Assembly: GCA_944323075.1 (NCBI GenBank)
Contig: CALURC010000001.1
Location: 124,001 to 188,000, forward strand
Source: an uncultured Alistipes sp.
GTDB taxonomy: Bacteria > Bacteroidota > Bacteroidia > Bacteroidales > Rikenellaceae
DNA: 64,000 bases
Direction of reading: 5' to 3'
Below are positions 1 through 7,724 of this stretch, piece by piece. A model generated the notes under the pieces. It was not told where the DNA came from, searched no databases, and was given only the letters and a program-made list of their open reading frames with translations. The position numbers and the translations under genes are program-made. Numbering within the stretch: position 1 is the stretch's first letter; every line of letters starts with the position of its first letter.

Positions 1-546
1 ATGATCGTCGATTTCCACGGCGTCTACATGCCCACCGGACTGAACAGAACCTACCCCAACGTGCTTAATTTCGAAGGACGAATGCTTGCCGGTCCGCTGG
101 ACTACACTCCGGGCGCCATGCGCAATGCCGGCAAATCGAACTACCGTCCAGTCAACTCCGAGCCGATGAGTCAGGGTACACGCTGCCGCCAACTGGCCAT
201 GTATGTCGTCTTCGATGCCCCACTCAACATGCTGAGCGACTCGCCATCCCCCTATCGACAAGAGAGCGAATGTACTGCATTCATTGCCAGTGTACCGACA
301 GTCTGGGATGAGACGAAAATCCTGCAGGACAAAGTAGCTGAATATATCATTACGGTCCGCAAAAAGGGTTCGGAATGGTATCTCGGAGCCATGACAGATT
401 GGGCTGCCCGAGAATTGGAGGTGGACTTGTCATTCATCGGTGAAGGTGCTTACAAGATCGAATACTTCACGGACGGAATCAATGCCGACCATGCGCCCGA
501 GACTACAAAAAGGTCGTTGCACCTCTACCATCGAACCGGAAAATAA
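1..546 (+). CDS. Glycoside hydrolase family 97 protein, C-terminal part (5' end outside window, frameshifted 3' end)
   Basis: The frame is open from base 1, so the gene begins upstream. The visible part matches the end of GH97 enzymes (SusB-like alpha-glucosidase or alpha-galactosidase): a DFHG-x-Y-x-PTGL-x-RTYPN stretch near residues 4-20, then a region with PLNMLSDSPSPY, ECTAFI, PTVWDET and GAMTDWAARELEVDLSFIGEG. GH97 enzymes remove terminal sugars from oligosaccharides in the periplasm and are common in Bacteroidota polysaccharide loci. After NADHAP (about residue 166) the frame departs from the family and stops at 546. The expected ending lies in another frame up to 611. The last 15 or so residues are therefore probably not native. 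Family assignment is firm; substrate is unknown. Confidence 0.82.
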   Translation: MIVDFHGVYMPTGLNRTYPNVLNFEGRMLAGPLDYTPGAMRNAGKSNYRPVNSEPMSQGTRCRQLAMYVVFDAPLNMLSDSPSPYRQESECTAFIASVPTVWDETKILQDKVAEYIITVRKKGSEWYLGAMTDWAARELEVDLSFIGEGAYKIEYFTDGINADHAPETTKRSLHLYHRTGK

Positions 547-611
547 CACTGAGAATGACACCGGGCGGAGGTTTTGCCGCACGGATCTACCCTACTCCTA
601 CTTATGAATAA
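501..611 (+). other. Out-of-frame native C-terminus of the GH97 gene
   Basis: Reading from 501 in the frame shifted relative to the upstream gene gives DYKK, then LRMTPGGGFAARIYP, and a stop at 609-611. The TPGGGFAARI ending is the usual last segment of GH97 proteins. The join with the upstream frame needs removal of the two bases GA at 499-500. These look like a tandem duplication, since CCC-GA-GACTAC would become CCC-GACTAC, giving APDYKK. Either the gene is a recent frameshift pseudogene or the assembly has an error here. Confidence 0.8.
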
Positions 612-885
612 AAAGTATATTTTGACTTCATATAAACTTCGGATTGTTATATTACAACAAAAAATATTTACGCTTTGTATCGAGCACCTTAATCATCTCA
701 AAAAACCATTCAGATAATTCACCAACATTAATCCCCCCAATAACTTCTTCCACTAATTGACTAAAAGATTGAAGTTATCATAAAAATGATAAGCCTAACC
801 ATACATCAATCTACAACAACAAAATGATTTAATGAAAATCTACATTAAAAACACTGAATCATATATATAACAATCCATTCGAGTC

Positions 886-927
886 AAAAATCTGTATGTT
901 ACACATATCATATACTTACAGATTTTT
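886..927. terminator. Hairpin with A and U flanks in the gap between GH97 and the M23 peptidase
   Basis: An 11-bp perfect stem (AAAAATCTGTA at 886-896, TACAGATTTTT at 917-927) with a 20-base loop has A-runs on one side and T-runs on the other, so it could terminate transcription from both converging genes. The rest of 612-1056 is very AT-rich and shows no convincing gene. A 77-codon open frame there has no family resemblance. Confidence 0.5.
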
Positions 928-1056
928 CTATAAAAAATATATAGCACCTACTTTATTCATTTTTCAGCAATCTCTCCCGAAATGTATTATTAATCTATTT
1001 GGGTACTTATACACACTCTATATCGTACAGAGTAAACACAACTTAACTCTTTCCCT

Positions 1057-2127
1057 CTATTTAATCCGTAATTTCCGTCCGAGACGCAAGATCGTATTTT
1101 CGTTGATGTTATTCAACCGACAGATCTGACGTACACTCACTCCATATTTTACGGCCAATTTACTCAACATATCACCCTGACGAATAGTATGATATACAGC
1201 CGTACCCTGCGAAATGGTCGTTTGCTTGCTTTTATGTTCCTCTTTTTGTTGTGCCTCGGCGATATGTTCCAATATATCTTTCGAAGTAACGGTTGAATCC
1301 AAACCGGTAAGCATCATGAAGTCATCATCGTCTTCCTCAAGAATTTCTGACGCACGGGAATGGATATTGAAGAACTTTTTCTCCAATGCAAATGTTTGGT
1401 AACGAAGTAGTCCCGTTTGAAAATCGATAATAAACTCCGGGTCAAATGTCTGATCGCAATAACGCATCTCAAAATGCAAATGTGGACCACGACTTCGGCC
1501 TGTAGAGCCTCCGAATCCGATTACCTGAGCACTTTTAACGTAATCATTCACTGCCACATTAATCCGCGAAAGGTGGGCATACCATGTCTCCAGTCCGTTC
1601 TCGTGACGGATGATAACCAAATTACCAAATCCGCCCGTATTGTATTTCGCATAGCGCACCTTTCCATCAAAAGTCGCATAAATCGGCTCCCCGATTTTCA
1701 ACGGGATATCAACCCCGTTATGGTTACGTCGGCCACGAGGTCCGTATTTCGAAAAAATATCCCCCACAATCGGGGCTCGAAAATCGGCCAATTCCTGCAC
1801 CAGATTCAACTCGGTAACCTGCGGCAAATCCTCGTATGCGATACTTTTGTATGCAAATACCTGCGAGGTATCCCAATGTTGTGTATAAACGGGCAATGAA
1901 TCCTGAACAACCAAAGTCGGCCGGTAATAGCTCCACGTATTATTGCTGAAAAGGATGATTTGTGTCTCGGGATCATCTGTCGACAAGGTGTCAACCGGCC
2001 GGCAAGGCAATGCCTCGAGACTCAACTGTGCCGGCACGGATGAACTCCGTCTTCTTGATTGTCCCCACACAGTCGTAGAGATTACGACACAAAAAATAAA
2101 AAACGAAATAATCTTCTTTGTACTCAT
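1057..2127 (-). CDS. Secreted M23 family metallopeptidase with C-terminal LysM domain
   Basis: A 356-residue peptidoglycan hydrolase. Residues 1-22 form a signal peptide (MSTKK, hydrophobic core, VWGQ). The M23 (LytM/peptidase_M23) domain spans about residues 115-225, with the zinc ligands of the NHNGVD motif (His136, Asp140), a probable catalytic His185 and the HLH motif (His216, His218). All key residues are present, so it is probably an active endopeptidase rather than an EnvC-type activator. An acidic linker (EEDDDD, about 275) leads to a LysM domain (about 312-356) that would bind peptidoglycan. The order M23 then LysM is the reverse of many family members. It is transcribed alone, with a candidate -7 box just upstream of the start. 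Confidence 0.9.
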   Translation of the reverse strand: MSTKKIISFFIFCVVISTTVWGQSRRRSSSVPAQLSLEALPCRPVDTLSTDDPETQIILFSNNTWSYYRPTLVVQDSLPVYTQHWDTSQVFAYKSIAYEDLPQVTELNLVQELADFRAPIVGDIFSKYGPRGRRNHNGVDIPLKIGEPIYATFDGKVRYAKYNTGGFGNLVIIRHENGLETWYAHLSRINVAVNDYVKSAQVIGFGGSTGRSRGPHLHFEMRYCDQTFDPEFIIDFQTGLLRYQTFALEKKFFNIHSRASEILEEDDDDFMMLTGLDSTVTSKDILEHIAEAQQKEEHKSKQTTISQGTAVYHTIRQGDMLSKLAVKYGVSVRQICRLNNINENTILRLGRKLRIK

Positions 2128-2149
2128 CCTTCGGAAATGCGGTAGCGTA

Positions 2150-2157
2150 CAAAGTTA
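2150..2157 (-). promoter_or_regulatory. Candidate -7 element for the M23 peptidase gene
   Basis: On the minus strand the bases read TAACTTTG, fitting the Bacteroidota consensus TAnnTTTG, 22 bases upstream of the start codon. No clear TTG -33 element is seen. Confidence 0.4.
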
Positions 2158-2195
2158 ACGATTATTTCGTAAAATCGCTGACTCAGACTAAAAAT

Positions 2196-2471
2196 CTAAA
2201 AGTCGAATTTTTCGATCTTCATCGGAGCCAAAGCCTGAATTTTGGGAACCAAAGCCACAAAATGGGGTGCTTTTTCGTGGGCAGCAAGCGACGCGGCATC
2301 TTTCCATGTCTCGCAAATCATCAGGACATCCGGCCGGGTCGAGCTCTCAAAAATATCATAAGCTATACATCCGGCGTCGTTCAACGATTGTGCAACCAAC
2401 TCTTTGGCTGCTTCCAATACCTCTGCGCGATGCTCTGCTGCAACCCGCATAAATACATTTATTCTAATCAT
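2196..2471 (-). CDS. Putative quinol monooxygenase, ABM domain protein
   Basis: A 91-residue single-domain protein of the antibiotic biosynthesis monooxygenase (ABM, YgiN-like) dimeric alpha/beta-barrel fold. The typical opening strand (MIRINVFMRV), the helix of alanines and leucines, GCIAYDIFESSTRPDVLMICETWKD and the AAHEKAPHF stretch match the family over its whole usual length. Members act on quinones or other small aromatics, or act as stress proteins; the substrate cannot be read from sequence. It lies 52 bp downstream of the last 2-oxoacid oxidoreductase subunit on the same strand, so it could be the tail gene of that operon. Confidence 0.75.
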   Translation of the reverse strand: MIRINVFMRVAAEHRAEVLEAAKELVAQSLNDAGCIAYDIFESSTRPDVLMICETWKDAASLAAHEKAPHFVALVPKIQALAPMKIEKFDF

Positions 2472-2523
2472 AACCTCATCTGTTTAATGACACACAACAA
2501 ATTTAAGATTTTTTTTCAATTTC

Positions 2524-3069
2524 TCAACTGATTTGCCGAATGATCTCCATACCTCGCTGCAAAGCCGCCGTATTGGCCGGAATCAGCGATGCCATCCGTT
2601 CGGGCAATGATTTTTTCAAACCGAGACAGGCGTTCTCGAACGAAACCACAGGACATACTTTCAGATAACCGCCAAGAATCATTGTATTGAACACACGAAT
2701 ATTACCGCTGCGTGCCGCCTCTTCGGTCGCCGAAATTTCATAAATGCGAATATCCTTCCGTTCGGGCAGCCGGACGATTCCGTTCGGATCGTAAATCAAC
2801 ACTCCTCCAGGTTTGACCCGTGACTCGAATTTATCCATACTCTGCTGATTGAGCACGATCGCCGTATCGTAATCCTGCACGATCGGAGAACTGATCCGCT
2901 CATCGCTCAGAATCACCGTGACGTTAGCCGTTCCTCCCCGCATCTCGGGGCCGTAAGAGGGCATCCAACTCACCTCCTGTCCCTGCATCACTCCCGAATA
3001 GGCCAGAATCTTTCCCATCGACAGGACACCCTGTCCGCCGAAGCCGGCTATGATTATCTCCTCTTTCAT
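2524..3069 (-). CDS. 2-oxoacid:ferredoxin oxidoreductase, gamma subunit
   Basis: A 181-residue protein of the pyruvate/ketoisovalerate oxidoreductase gamma family. The N-terminus EEIIIAGFGGQGVLSMGKILA is the hallmark of this CoA-binding subunit, followed by PSYGPEMRGGTANVTVILSD. It forms part of the enzyme that oxidatively decarboxylates a 2-oxoacid to an acyl-CoA, passing electrons to ferredoxin. It is the fourth subunit gene of a minus-strand operon (ferredoxin, alpha, beta, gamma), 22 bp after the beta gene. Length is normal for a stand-alone gamma subunit. Confidence 0.9.
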   Translation of the reverse strand: MKEEIIIAGFGGQGVLSMGKILAYSGVMQGQEVSWMPSYGPEMRGGTANVTVILSDERISSPIVQDYDTAIVLNQQSMDKFESRVKPGGVLIYDPNGIVRLPERKDIRIYEISATEEAARSGNIRVFNTMILGGYLKVCPVVSFENACLGLKKSLPERMASLIPANTAALQRGMEIIRQIS

Positions 3070-3091
3070 CTTTTGCTTCTCGTTTTAATGA

Positions 3092-3853
3092 TTAACCCTT
3101 TATATCACCCAGCGGATAGACCGGCAACATATGTTCGGCCAACCAACGGTTCGCCTCGACCGGTGTCATCTTCCAACCCGAGCTACATGTCGACACAAAC
3201 TCGACAAAAGACAGCCCCTTCTGCTGCATCGAATTCTCGAAAGCCTTGCGAAGCGCCTTTTTGGCCCGGCGTACCGAGGCCGGAGTATGTACGCTCTGAC
3301 GGGTCACATAGCAAACCCCATCTAGTTGAGCCAACATATCACCCACCTTGAACGGATATCCGTGCTGTGCGGCATCGCGGCCCTGAGGCGTCGTCGCCGT
3401 CCGCTGCCCCAGCAGGGTCGTCGGGGCCATCTGTCCTCCGGTCATACCGTAGATAGCGTTATTGATATAGATAATCGTTATGTTCTCGCCCCGATTGCAG
3501 GCATGTATCGTCTCTCCGGTTCCGATTGCGGCCAAGTCACCATCTCCCTGATAGGTAAAAACCAACTTGGAGGGATTCAACCGCTTGATCGCCGTTCCGA
3601 CCGCTGCCGCACGTCCGTGAGCCGCTTCGACCCAGTCAATGTCGATATAATCGTAGGCCAGCACCCCGCACCCTACGGGCGAGATGCCGATCGCCTCGTG
3701 CTCCATTCCCATCTCATCGATCACCTCGGCAATCAATTTATGTATCGTCCCGTGGCTGCATCCCGGACAGAAATGCATGACCGCATCGGTCAACAAACGG
3801 GGCTTCGAATAGACCTTGTTTTCAGGAGTCCGAGCTACTTCTCTCGCTGCCAT
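3092..3853 (-). CDS. 2-oxoacid:ferredoxin oxidoreductase, beta subunit (thiamine pyrophosphate-binding)
   Basis: A 253-residue TPP-binding subunit. It contains the cysteine motif FCPGCSHG near residue 30, the TPP/magnesium motif GDGDLAAIGTGETIHA followed by a NIT-I-YINN strand, and the YGMTGGQMAPTT segment of 2-oxoglutarate and 2-oxoisovalerate ferredoxin oxidoreductases. It supplies the active-site cofactor for decarboxylation. The gene begins 6 bp after the alpha subunit stop, so the two are probably translated together. Whether the substrate is 2-oxoglutarate or a branched-chain 2-oxoacid cannot be settled by eye. Confidence 0.9.
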   Translation of the reverse strand: MAAREVARTPENKVYSKPRLLTDAVMHFCPGCSHGTIHKLIAEVIDEMGMEHEAIGISPVGCGVLAYDYIDIDWVEAAHGRAAAVGTAIKRLNPSKLVFTYQGDGDLAAIGTGETIHACNRGENITIIYINNAIYGMTGGQMAPTTLLGQRTATTPQGRDAAQHGYPFKVGDMLAQLDGVCYVTRQSVHTPASVRRAKKALRKAFENSMQQKGLSFVEFVSTCSSGWKMTPVEANRWLAEHMLPVYPLGDIKG

Positions 3854-3859
3854 ATCTCT

Positions 3860-4945
3860 CTATTTCTGTAAAAAATTAGACTTCAATGCTTCATACACCT
3901 CCGTGGGCGTGTGGATCACACCGCCCGTCCGACCGAAATGATAGACCGGAACCCGACACCGCGATGCGAGCTTTACATCTTCGATCATCTGGCCCATGCT
4001 CATCTCGACCGACAGGAAACCCTTCACCCGATGGGACAACCGTTCGATCTCCCGCTCAGGAAACGGATAGAGCGTAATGGGTCGCAACAACCCCACTTTC
4101 AACCCATCCTCGGCGGCCAATTCGACCACCTTCTGCGAAATCCGGGCCGACGATCCATAGGCAACGATCACATAATCGGCATCATCACAGCCAACCATTT
4201 CGCAACGAGCCTCCCGTTCGCAAATCGTCCGATACTTATCCGTCAACTTGTGGTTGAACCGCTCCTGACGCAACGGGTCGAGCTCAACCGAGGTGACGAT
4301 GTTCCGTGTCCGCGAGGCCGGTTTTCCCGTCACGGCCCACGAACCCCACATTTCGGCAATCTGTTCGTCGCTCCAGCGAGGTTTCGGGGCTGACAACACG
4401 ACTTTCTCCATCATCTGTCCGATCACTCCGTCGGAGAGAATCATCACTGGATTCCGATATCGGAATGCCAGATCGAATCCCCAAGAGACAAAATCGTACA
4501 TCTCCTGTACCGAACCCGGTGCCAAGACGATCAGGTGGTAATCTCCATGTCCCCCACCCTTGACCGCCTGGAAATAATCGGCCTGCGAGGGTTGTATCGT
4601 TCCTAACCCCGGGCCTCCCCGCGAAACATTCACCACCAGACAGGGCAATTCGGCGCCGGCCAGATAGCTCAACCCTTCACACATCAGGCTGATTCCCGGA
4701 CTCGACGACGACACCATGACCCGTTTACCGCACGAAGCTCCTCCATATGCCATATTGATGGCAGCCACTTCACTTTCGGCCTGTACCACGACCATCCCCG
4801 TCGTCTCCCAGGGCCGCATCATTGTCAACGTTTCCAATATCTCCGATTGAGGGGTGATCGGATATCCGAAATATCCGTCGCATCCGCAACGAACGGCCGC
4901 TTCGGCAATCACTTCGTTGCCCTTCATCAATCTGATCTCTTCCAT
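3860..4945 (-). CDS. vorB: 2-oxoacid:ferredoxin oxidoreductase, alpha subunit (VorB-type)
   Basis: A 361-residue alpha subunit, usually annotated as 3-methyl-2-oxobutanoate dehydrogenase subunit VorB or as KorA. Visible features are the CDGYFGYPITPQSEILE segment, VVQAESEVAAINMAYGGASCGKRVMVSSSSPGISL (pyrimidine-binding half of the TPP site) and a transketolase-C-like end. Its size and separate gamma and delta genes indicate the four-subunit form, unlike the two-subunit Kor with a fused gamma domain. It probably yields acyl-CoA plus reduced ferredoxin in the cytoplasm. The gene follows the ferredoxin subunit by 15 bp. Confidence 0.88.
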   Translation of the reverse strand: MEEIRLMKGNEVIAEAAVRCGCDGYFGYPITPQSEILETLTMMRPWETTGMVVVQAESEVAAINMAYGGASCGKRVMVSSSSPGISLMCEGLSYLAGAELPCLVVNVSRGGPGLGTIQPSQADYFQAVKGGGHGDYHLIVLAPGSVQEMYDFVSWGFDLAFRYRNPVMILSDGVIGQMMEKVVLSAPKPRWSDEQIAEMWGSWAVTGKPASRTRNIVTSVELDPLRQERFNHKLTDKYRTICEREARCEMVGCDDADYVIVAYGSSARISQKVVELAAEDGLKVGLLRPITLYPFPEREIERLSHRVKGFLSVEMSMGQMIEDVKLASRCRVPVYHFGRTGGVIHTPTEVYEALKSNFLQK

Positions 4946-4960
4946 AATTTTCTTTTCTTT

Positions 4961-5194
4961 TTAATCGTCCGAATCTTTCTGGCGATACACCGTAATACAA
5001 CTGTCCGGACAAACCAGCGCACACGACGTACAGCCCGTACACGCATCGGGATTCGCCATTTTTGCGTAATGATACCCCTTGCCGTTCACTTCGAAAGCCA
5101 ACTCAAGCACCTGACTCGGACAAGCTTCGACACACACGCCGCAACCCTTGCACCGCTCCTGCTCGATCGTTACGATTCCTCTGATTTTTGCCAT
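4961..5194 (-). CDS. 2-oxoacid:ferredoxin oxidoreductase, delta subunit (2x[4Fe-4S] ferredoxin)
   Basis: A 77-residue ferredoxin-like protein with two cluster-binding motifs, CKGCGVCVEACP and CTGCTSCALVCPDSC, separated by about 25 residues. It is the first gene of the operon and would carry electrons from the TPP site to external ferredoxin. Length and position are usual for the delta subunit of four-subunit Vor/Kor enzymes. A TACATTTG box lies 21 bases upstream of the start. Confidence 0.9.
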   Translation of the reverse strand: MAKIRGIVTIEQERCKGCGVCVEACPSQVLELAFEVNGKGYHYAKMANPDACTGCTSCALVCPDSCITVYRQKDSDD

Positions 5195-5214
5195 AAATCA
5201 CTCTTTTTGTCTTT

Positions 5215-5222
5215 CAAATGTA
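5215..5222 (-). promoter_or_regulatory. Candidate -7 element for the 2-oxoacid oxidoreductase operon
   Basis: The minus strand reads TACATTTG, matching TAnnTTTG, about 20 bases before the ferredoxin subunit start. A TTG at the usual distance is not evident, so this is tentative. Confidence 0.4.
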
Positions 5223-5324
5223 AAACGACACATCCAACAACCATATGATTTTTCAACCGGAATTACGACATCTAATTCTTCATTTTTCCCTCTTCTCAAC
5301 TTATTTCCAAGCCAGTACAAAAAC

Positions 5325-5354
5325 AAAACGGAGTGCTTTTTGGCACTCCGTTTT
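5325..5354 (-). terminator. Rho-independent terminator of the serC-serA-DUF1015 block
   Basis: A 12-bp perfect stem (AAAACGGAGTGC with GCACTCCGTTTT) with a short A-rich loop is followed on the minus strand by more T residues. It sits 18 bp beyond the DUF1015 stop codon. Confidence 0.85.
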
Positions 5355-5372
5355 ATCGGTAAATTTATAGAT

Positions 5373-6614
5373 CTACTTCAATGAATGAATCACCAGACCG
5401 GACCGTAACTTAGGTTCGAACCATGTGGTTTTCGGCGGCATGATGTTGCCCGTGTCAGCTATGTCGATCAGCTGTTTCATCGAAACCGGATAAAGAGCAA
5501 ATGCTACCTGCATTTCTCCGCTGTCGACCCGGTTCTTCAACTCGCCGAGTCCGCGTATCCCCCCCACAAAATCGATCCGCTTGTCGGTCCGAAGGTCCTT
5601 GATGCCGAGCAGTTCGTCCAACACCAGATTCGAAAGAATCGTCACATCGAGCACCCCGATCGGATCATTGTCGTTATAGGTTCCCTTGCGTGCCGTCAAG
5701 CTATACCAGCGACCACCGAGATACATGGAGAAATTGTGCAGTGCAGCCGGACGGTATATCTCTGTTCCCTTGTCCTCCACTTCGAAGTTCTTCTCCAAAG
5801 CCTTGAGCAGTGCCTCCGGCGTCAATCCGTTCAGATCACGCACTACACGATTGTAATCTATAATCTTCAGCTGGCTGTCCGGAAAGATAACAGCCAGGAA
5901 GAAGCAGTACTCCTCATTACCCGTATGGGCCGGATTCTTCTGCATCATCTCCTGTCCGACACGAGCCGCAGCAGCCGTCCGGTGGTGCCCGTCGGCCACA
6001 TACAACGCCGGAACCTCTGCAAAAATCTGCGTAATCCGATCGATGACCGCCTTGTCGTTGATCACCCAAAACTGATGACGGAACCCGTCTGCTGCCGTGA
6101 AATCGTACTCAGCCTCCTGATTTTCCACGATGTCCCGCACGATACGGTCCATCTCCTCAACTGCCGGATAGGAAAAGAAAACCGGCTCGATGTTGGCCTG
6201 CTGATTCCGGACGTGGATCATACGGTCTTCCTCCTTATCCGGACGGGTCAGCTCATGTTTCTTGATCTTTCCAGTCAAATAATCTTCAAAATGGCATGCT
6301 GCGACCAGACCATACTGGGTCCGTCCATCCATCGTCTGTGCATAGACGTAATACTTCTCCGTATCATCCTGCACCAACCAACCCTTCTCTCTCCAGAGCT
6401 TGAAGTTCTCCACCGCCTTGCGATAGACCTCTTCGGAGTGCTCGTCGGCAATCGGATCGAAATCGATCTCGGGCTTGATGATATGCAACAGCGACTTTTC
6501 GGTCGCTTCCCGTTTGGCCTCTTCCGAACTCAACACATCGTACGGACGCGAAGCCACCTCCGCTGCATAGGCTTTCGGAGGACGTATTCCTTTAAATGGT
6601 TTTATCCTTACCAT
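5373..6614 (-). CDS. DUF1015 family protein
   Basis: A 413-residue protein of the conserved DUF1015 family, whose biochemical role is not established as far as I know. It opens with the family signature VRIKPFKGIRPPKAYAAEVASRPYDVLSSEEA and contains the conserved YVADGHHRTAAA motif near residue 205, which looks like a catalytic or metal-binding site. It lies downstream of serC and serA on the same strand, although a hairpin at 6647-6681 separates it from serA. I recall this gene order from other Bacteroidales, which suggests a role connected with serine or hydroxypyruvate metabolism. That role is inference only. Confidence 0.88.
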   Translation of the reverse strand: MVRIKPFKGIRPPKAYAAEVASRPYDVLSSEEAKREATEKSLLHIIKPEIDFDPIADEHSEEVYRKAVENFKLWREKGWLVQDDTEKYYVYAQTMDGRTQYGLVAACHFEDYLTGKIKKHELTRPDKEEDRMIHVRNQQANIEPVFFSYPAVEEMDRIVRDIVENQEAEYDFTAADGFRHQFWVINDKAVIDRITQIFAEVPALYVADGHHRTAAAARVGQEMMQKNPAHTGNEEYCFFLAVIFPDSQLKIIDYNRVVRDLNGLTPEALLKALEKNFEVEDKGTEIYRPAALHNFSMYLGGRWYSLTARKGTYNDNDPIGVLDVTILSNLVLDELLGIKDLRTDKRIDFVGGIRGLGELKNRVDSGEMQVAFALYPVSMKQLIDIADTGNIMPPKTTWFEPKLRSGLVIHSLK

Positions 6615-6646
6615 AACTCTTTTCTCCTTCTCTTCTTAATTAAAAT

Positions 6647-6681
6647 TAAGCCCCCGTAGACATCTCGGAATACGGAGGCTT
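6647..6681 (-). terminator. Terminator or attenuator hairpin between serA and DUF1015
   Basis: On the minus strand AAGCCTCCGTA pairs with TACGGGGGCTT (one G-U wobble) around a 13-base loop and is followed by AATTTTAATT. It lies 24 bp after the serA stop and would partly uncouple DUF1015 expression from serA. Confidence 0.65.
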
Positions 6682-6705
6682 AGGCTTATCTTTTCAGATT
6701 AAATA

Positions 6706-7626
6706 CTACTTGTTGACTTGGAATTTACGGTTTCCGGTCTTAAAGAAGTCCACGATCTGATTGGCCGCCGCCAAACCGGCATTGATATTGGCTTCTGCCG
6801 TCTGTGCTCCCATCTTTTTCGACGTCGCGAACACGCGTTTACCGAACTTCTCGTTCATTAGCGCCTGAGAATCCGCTGCAATATCGGTAATATATTTCAA
6901 ATCAGGACGTTCTTCCATCGCTTTAATCAGCCCTTCTTCGTCGATCACCTCCTTACGGGCCGTATTTACCAGGACCGCACCTTTAGGCATCTTGGTCAAC
7001 AGATCATAACCGATCGATTTACGTGTCTGATCGGTTGCAGGGATGTGCAACGACAGGAAGTCGGAAGTTTCATACAGTTTATCCAACGAATCGACCATCT
7101 CTACGCCATCGGCCTCAAAAACAGCCGGAGCCACGAACGGATCGTAAGCTGCGACTTTCATACCCAGACCCTTTCCGTAGCGGGCAACGATACGTCCCAC
7201 GTTTCCGTAAGCCTGGATACCGAGACGTTTGCCGCTGACCTCTTTCCCTGCCTCCGGAGTCAACTGATTCCGCGACATGTAAATCATCATGCAGACCACC
7301 AACTCAGCCACTGCATTGGAATTCTGGCCCGGAGTGTTCATCACGACAATACCCTTTGCCGTACAAGCTGCCAAATCGACATTATCGTATCCGGCACCAG
7401 CACGTACAACGATTTTCAATTTTTCAGCCGCATCGACCACTTCAGCGGTCACCTTATCACTACGGATAATCAATCCATCAACATCTTTCACCGCAGCCAA
7501 CAGATCGGCCTTGTCCGTATATTTTTCCAACAGGGCAAATTCATACCCTGCATCCTCAACGATCTTTCGAATTCCGTCCACCGCTGCCTTTGCAAACGGT
7601 TTTTCGGTTGCTACCAATATTTTCAT
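6706..7626 (-). CDS. serA: D-3-phosphoglycerate dehydrogenase (short form, lysine-type active site)
   Basis: A 306-residue D-2-hydroxyacid dehydrogenase catalysing 3-phosphoglycerate to 3-phosphohydroxypyruvate, the first step of serine synthesis. The start at 7626 (MKILVATEK) is chosen over an upstream ATG at 7710 because the extra 28 residues do not look native. Substrate-binding VVRAGAGYDNVD is at 73-84, the nucleotide-binding loop GIQAYGNVGR at 136-145 and the catalytic Arg in NTARKE at 221-226. The usual TPHxG catalytic His is replaced: residues 268-276 read TSKKMGAQT, so Lys270 or Lys271 takes its place. No ACT or ASB regulatory domain is present. This fits the type III lysine class known from Entamoeba and Bacteroides. 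serC lies immediately upstream. Confidence 0.9.
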   Translation of the reverse strand: MKILVATEKPFAKAAVDGIRKIVEDAGYEFALLEKYTDKADLLAAVKDVDGLIIRSDKVTAEVVDAAEKLKIVVRAGAGYDNVDLAACTAKGIVVMNTPGQNSNAVAELVVCMMIYMSRNQLTPEAGKEVSGKRLGIQAYGNVGRIVARYGKGLGMKVAAYDPFVAPAVFEADGVEMVDSLDKLYETSDFLSLHIPATDQTRKSIGYDLLTKMPKGAVLVNTARKEVIDEEGLIKAMEERPDLKYITDIAADSQALMNEKFGKRVFATSKKMGAQTAEANINAGLAAANQIVDFFKTGNRKFQVNK

Positions 7627-7724
7627 AAACAACGCATTTTCTAAAGTTTCAAAATAGGCCGTCTTGTCTACTTCAAACGGCGACGGCCATATTGTCCGAA
7701 TCAATCCCATCGGAATATATCTGA

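Noticed and set aside
896-1129. 77-codon open frame in the AT-rich gap before the M23 gene
   Set aside because: Starts within a hairpin, overlaps the M23 3' end and has composition expected of AT-rich non-coding DNA.
7627-7710. Longer serA start at 7710
   Set aside because: Adds 28 residues absent from the family; MKILVATEK at 7626 is the natural N-terminus.
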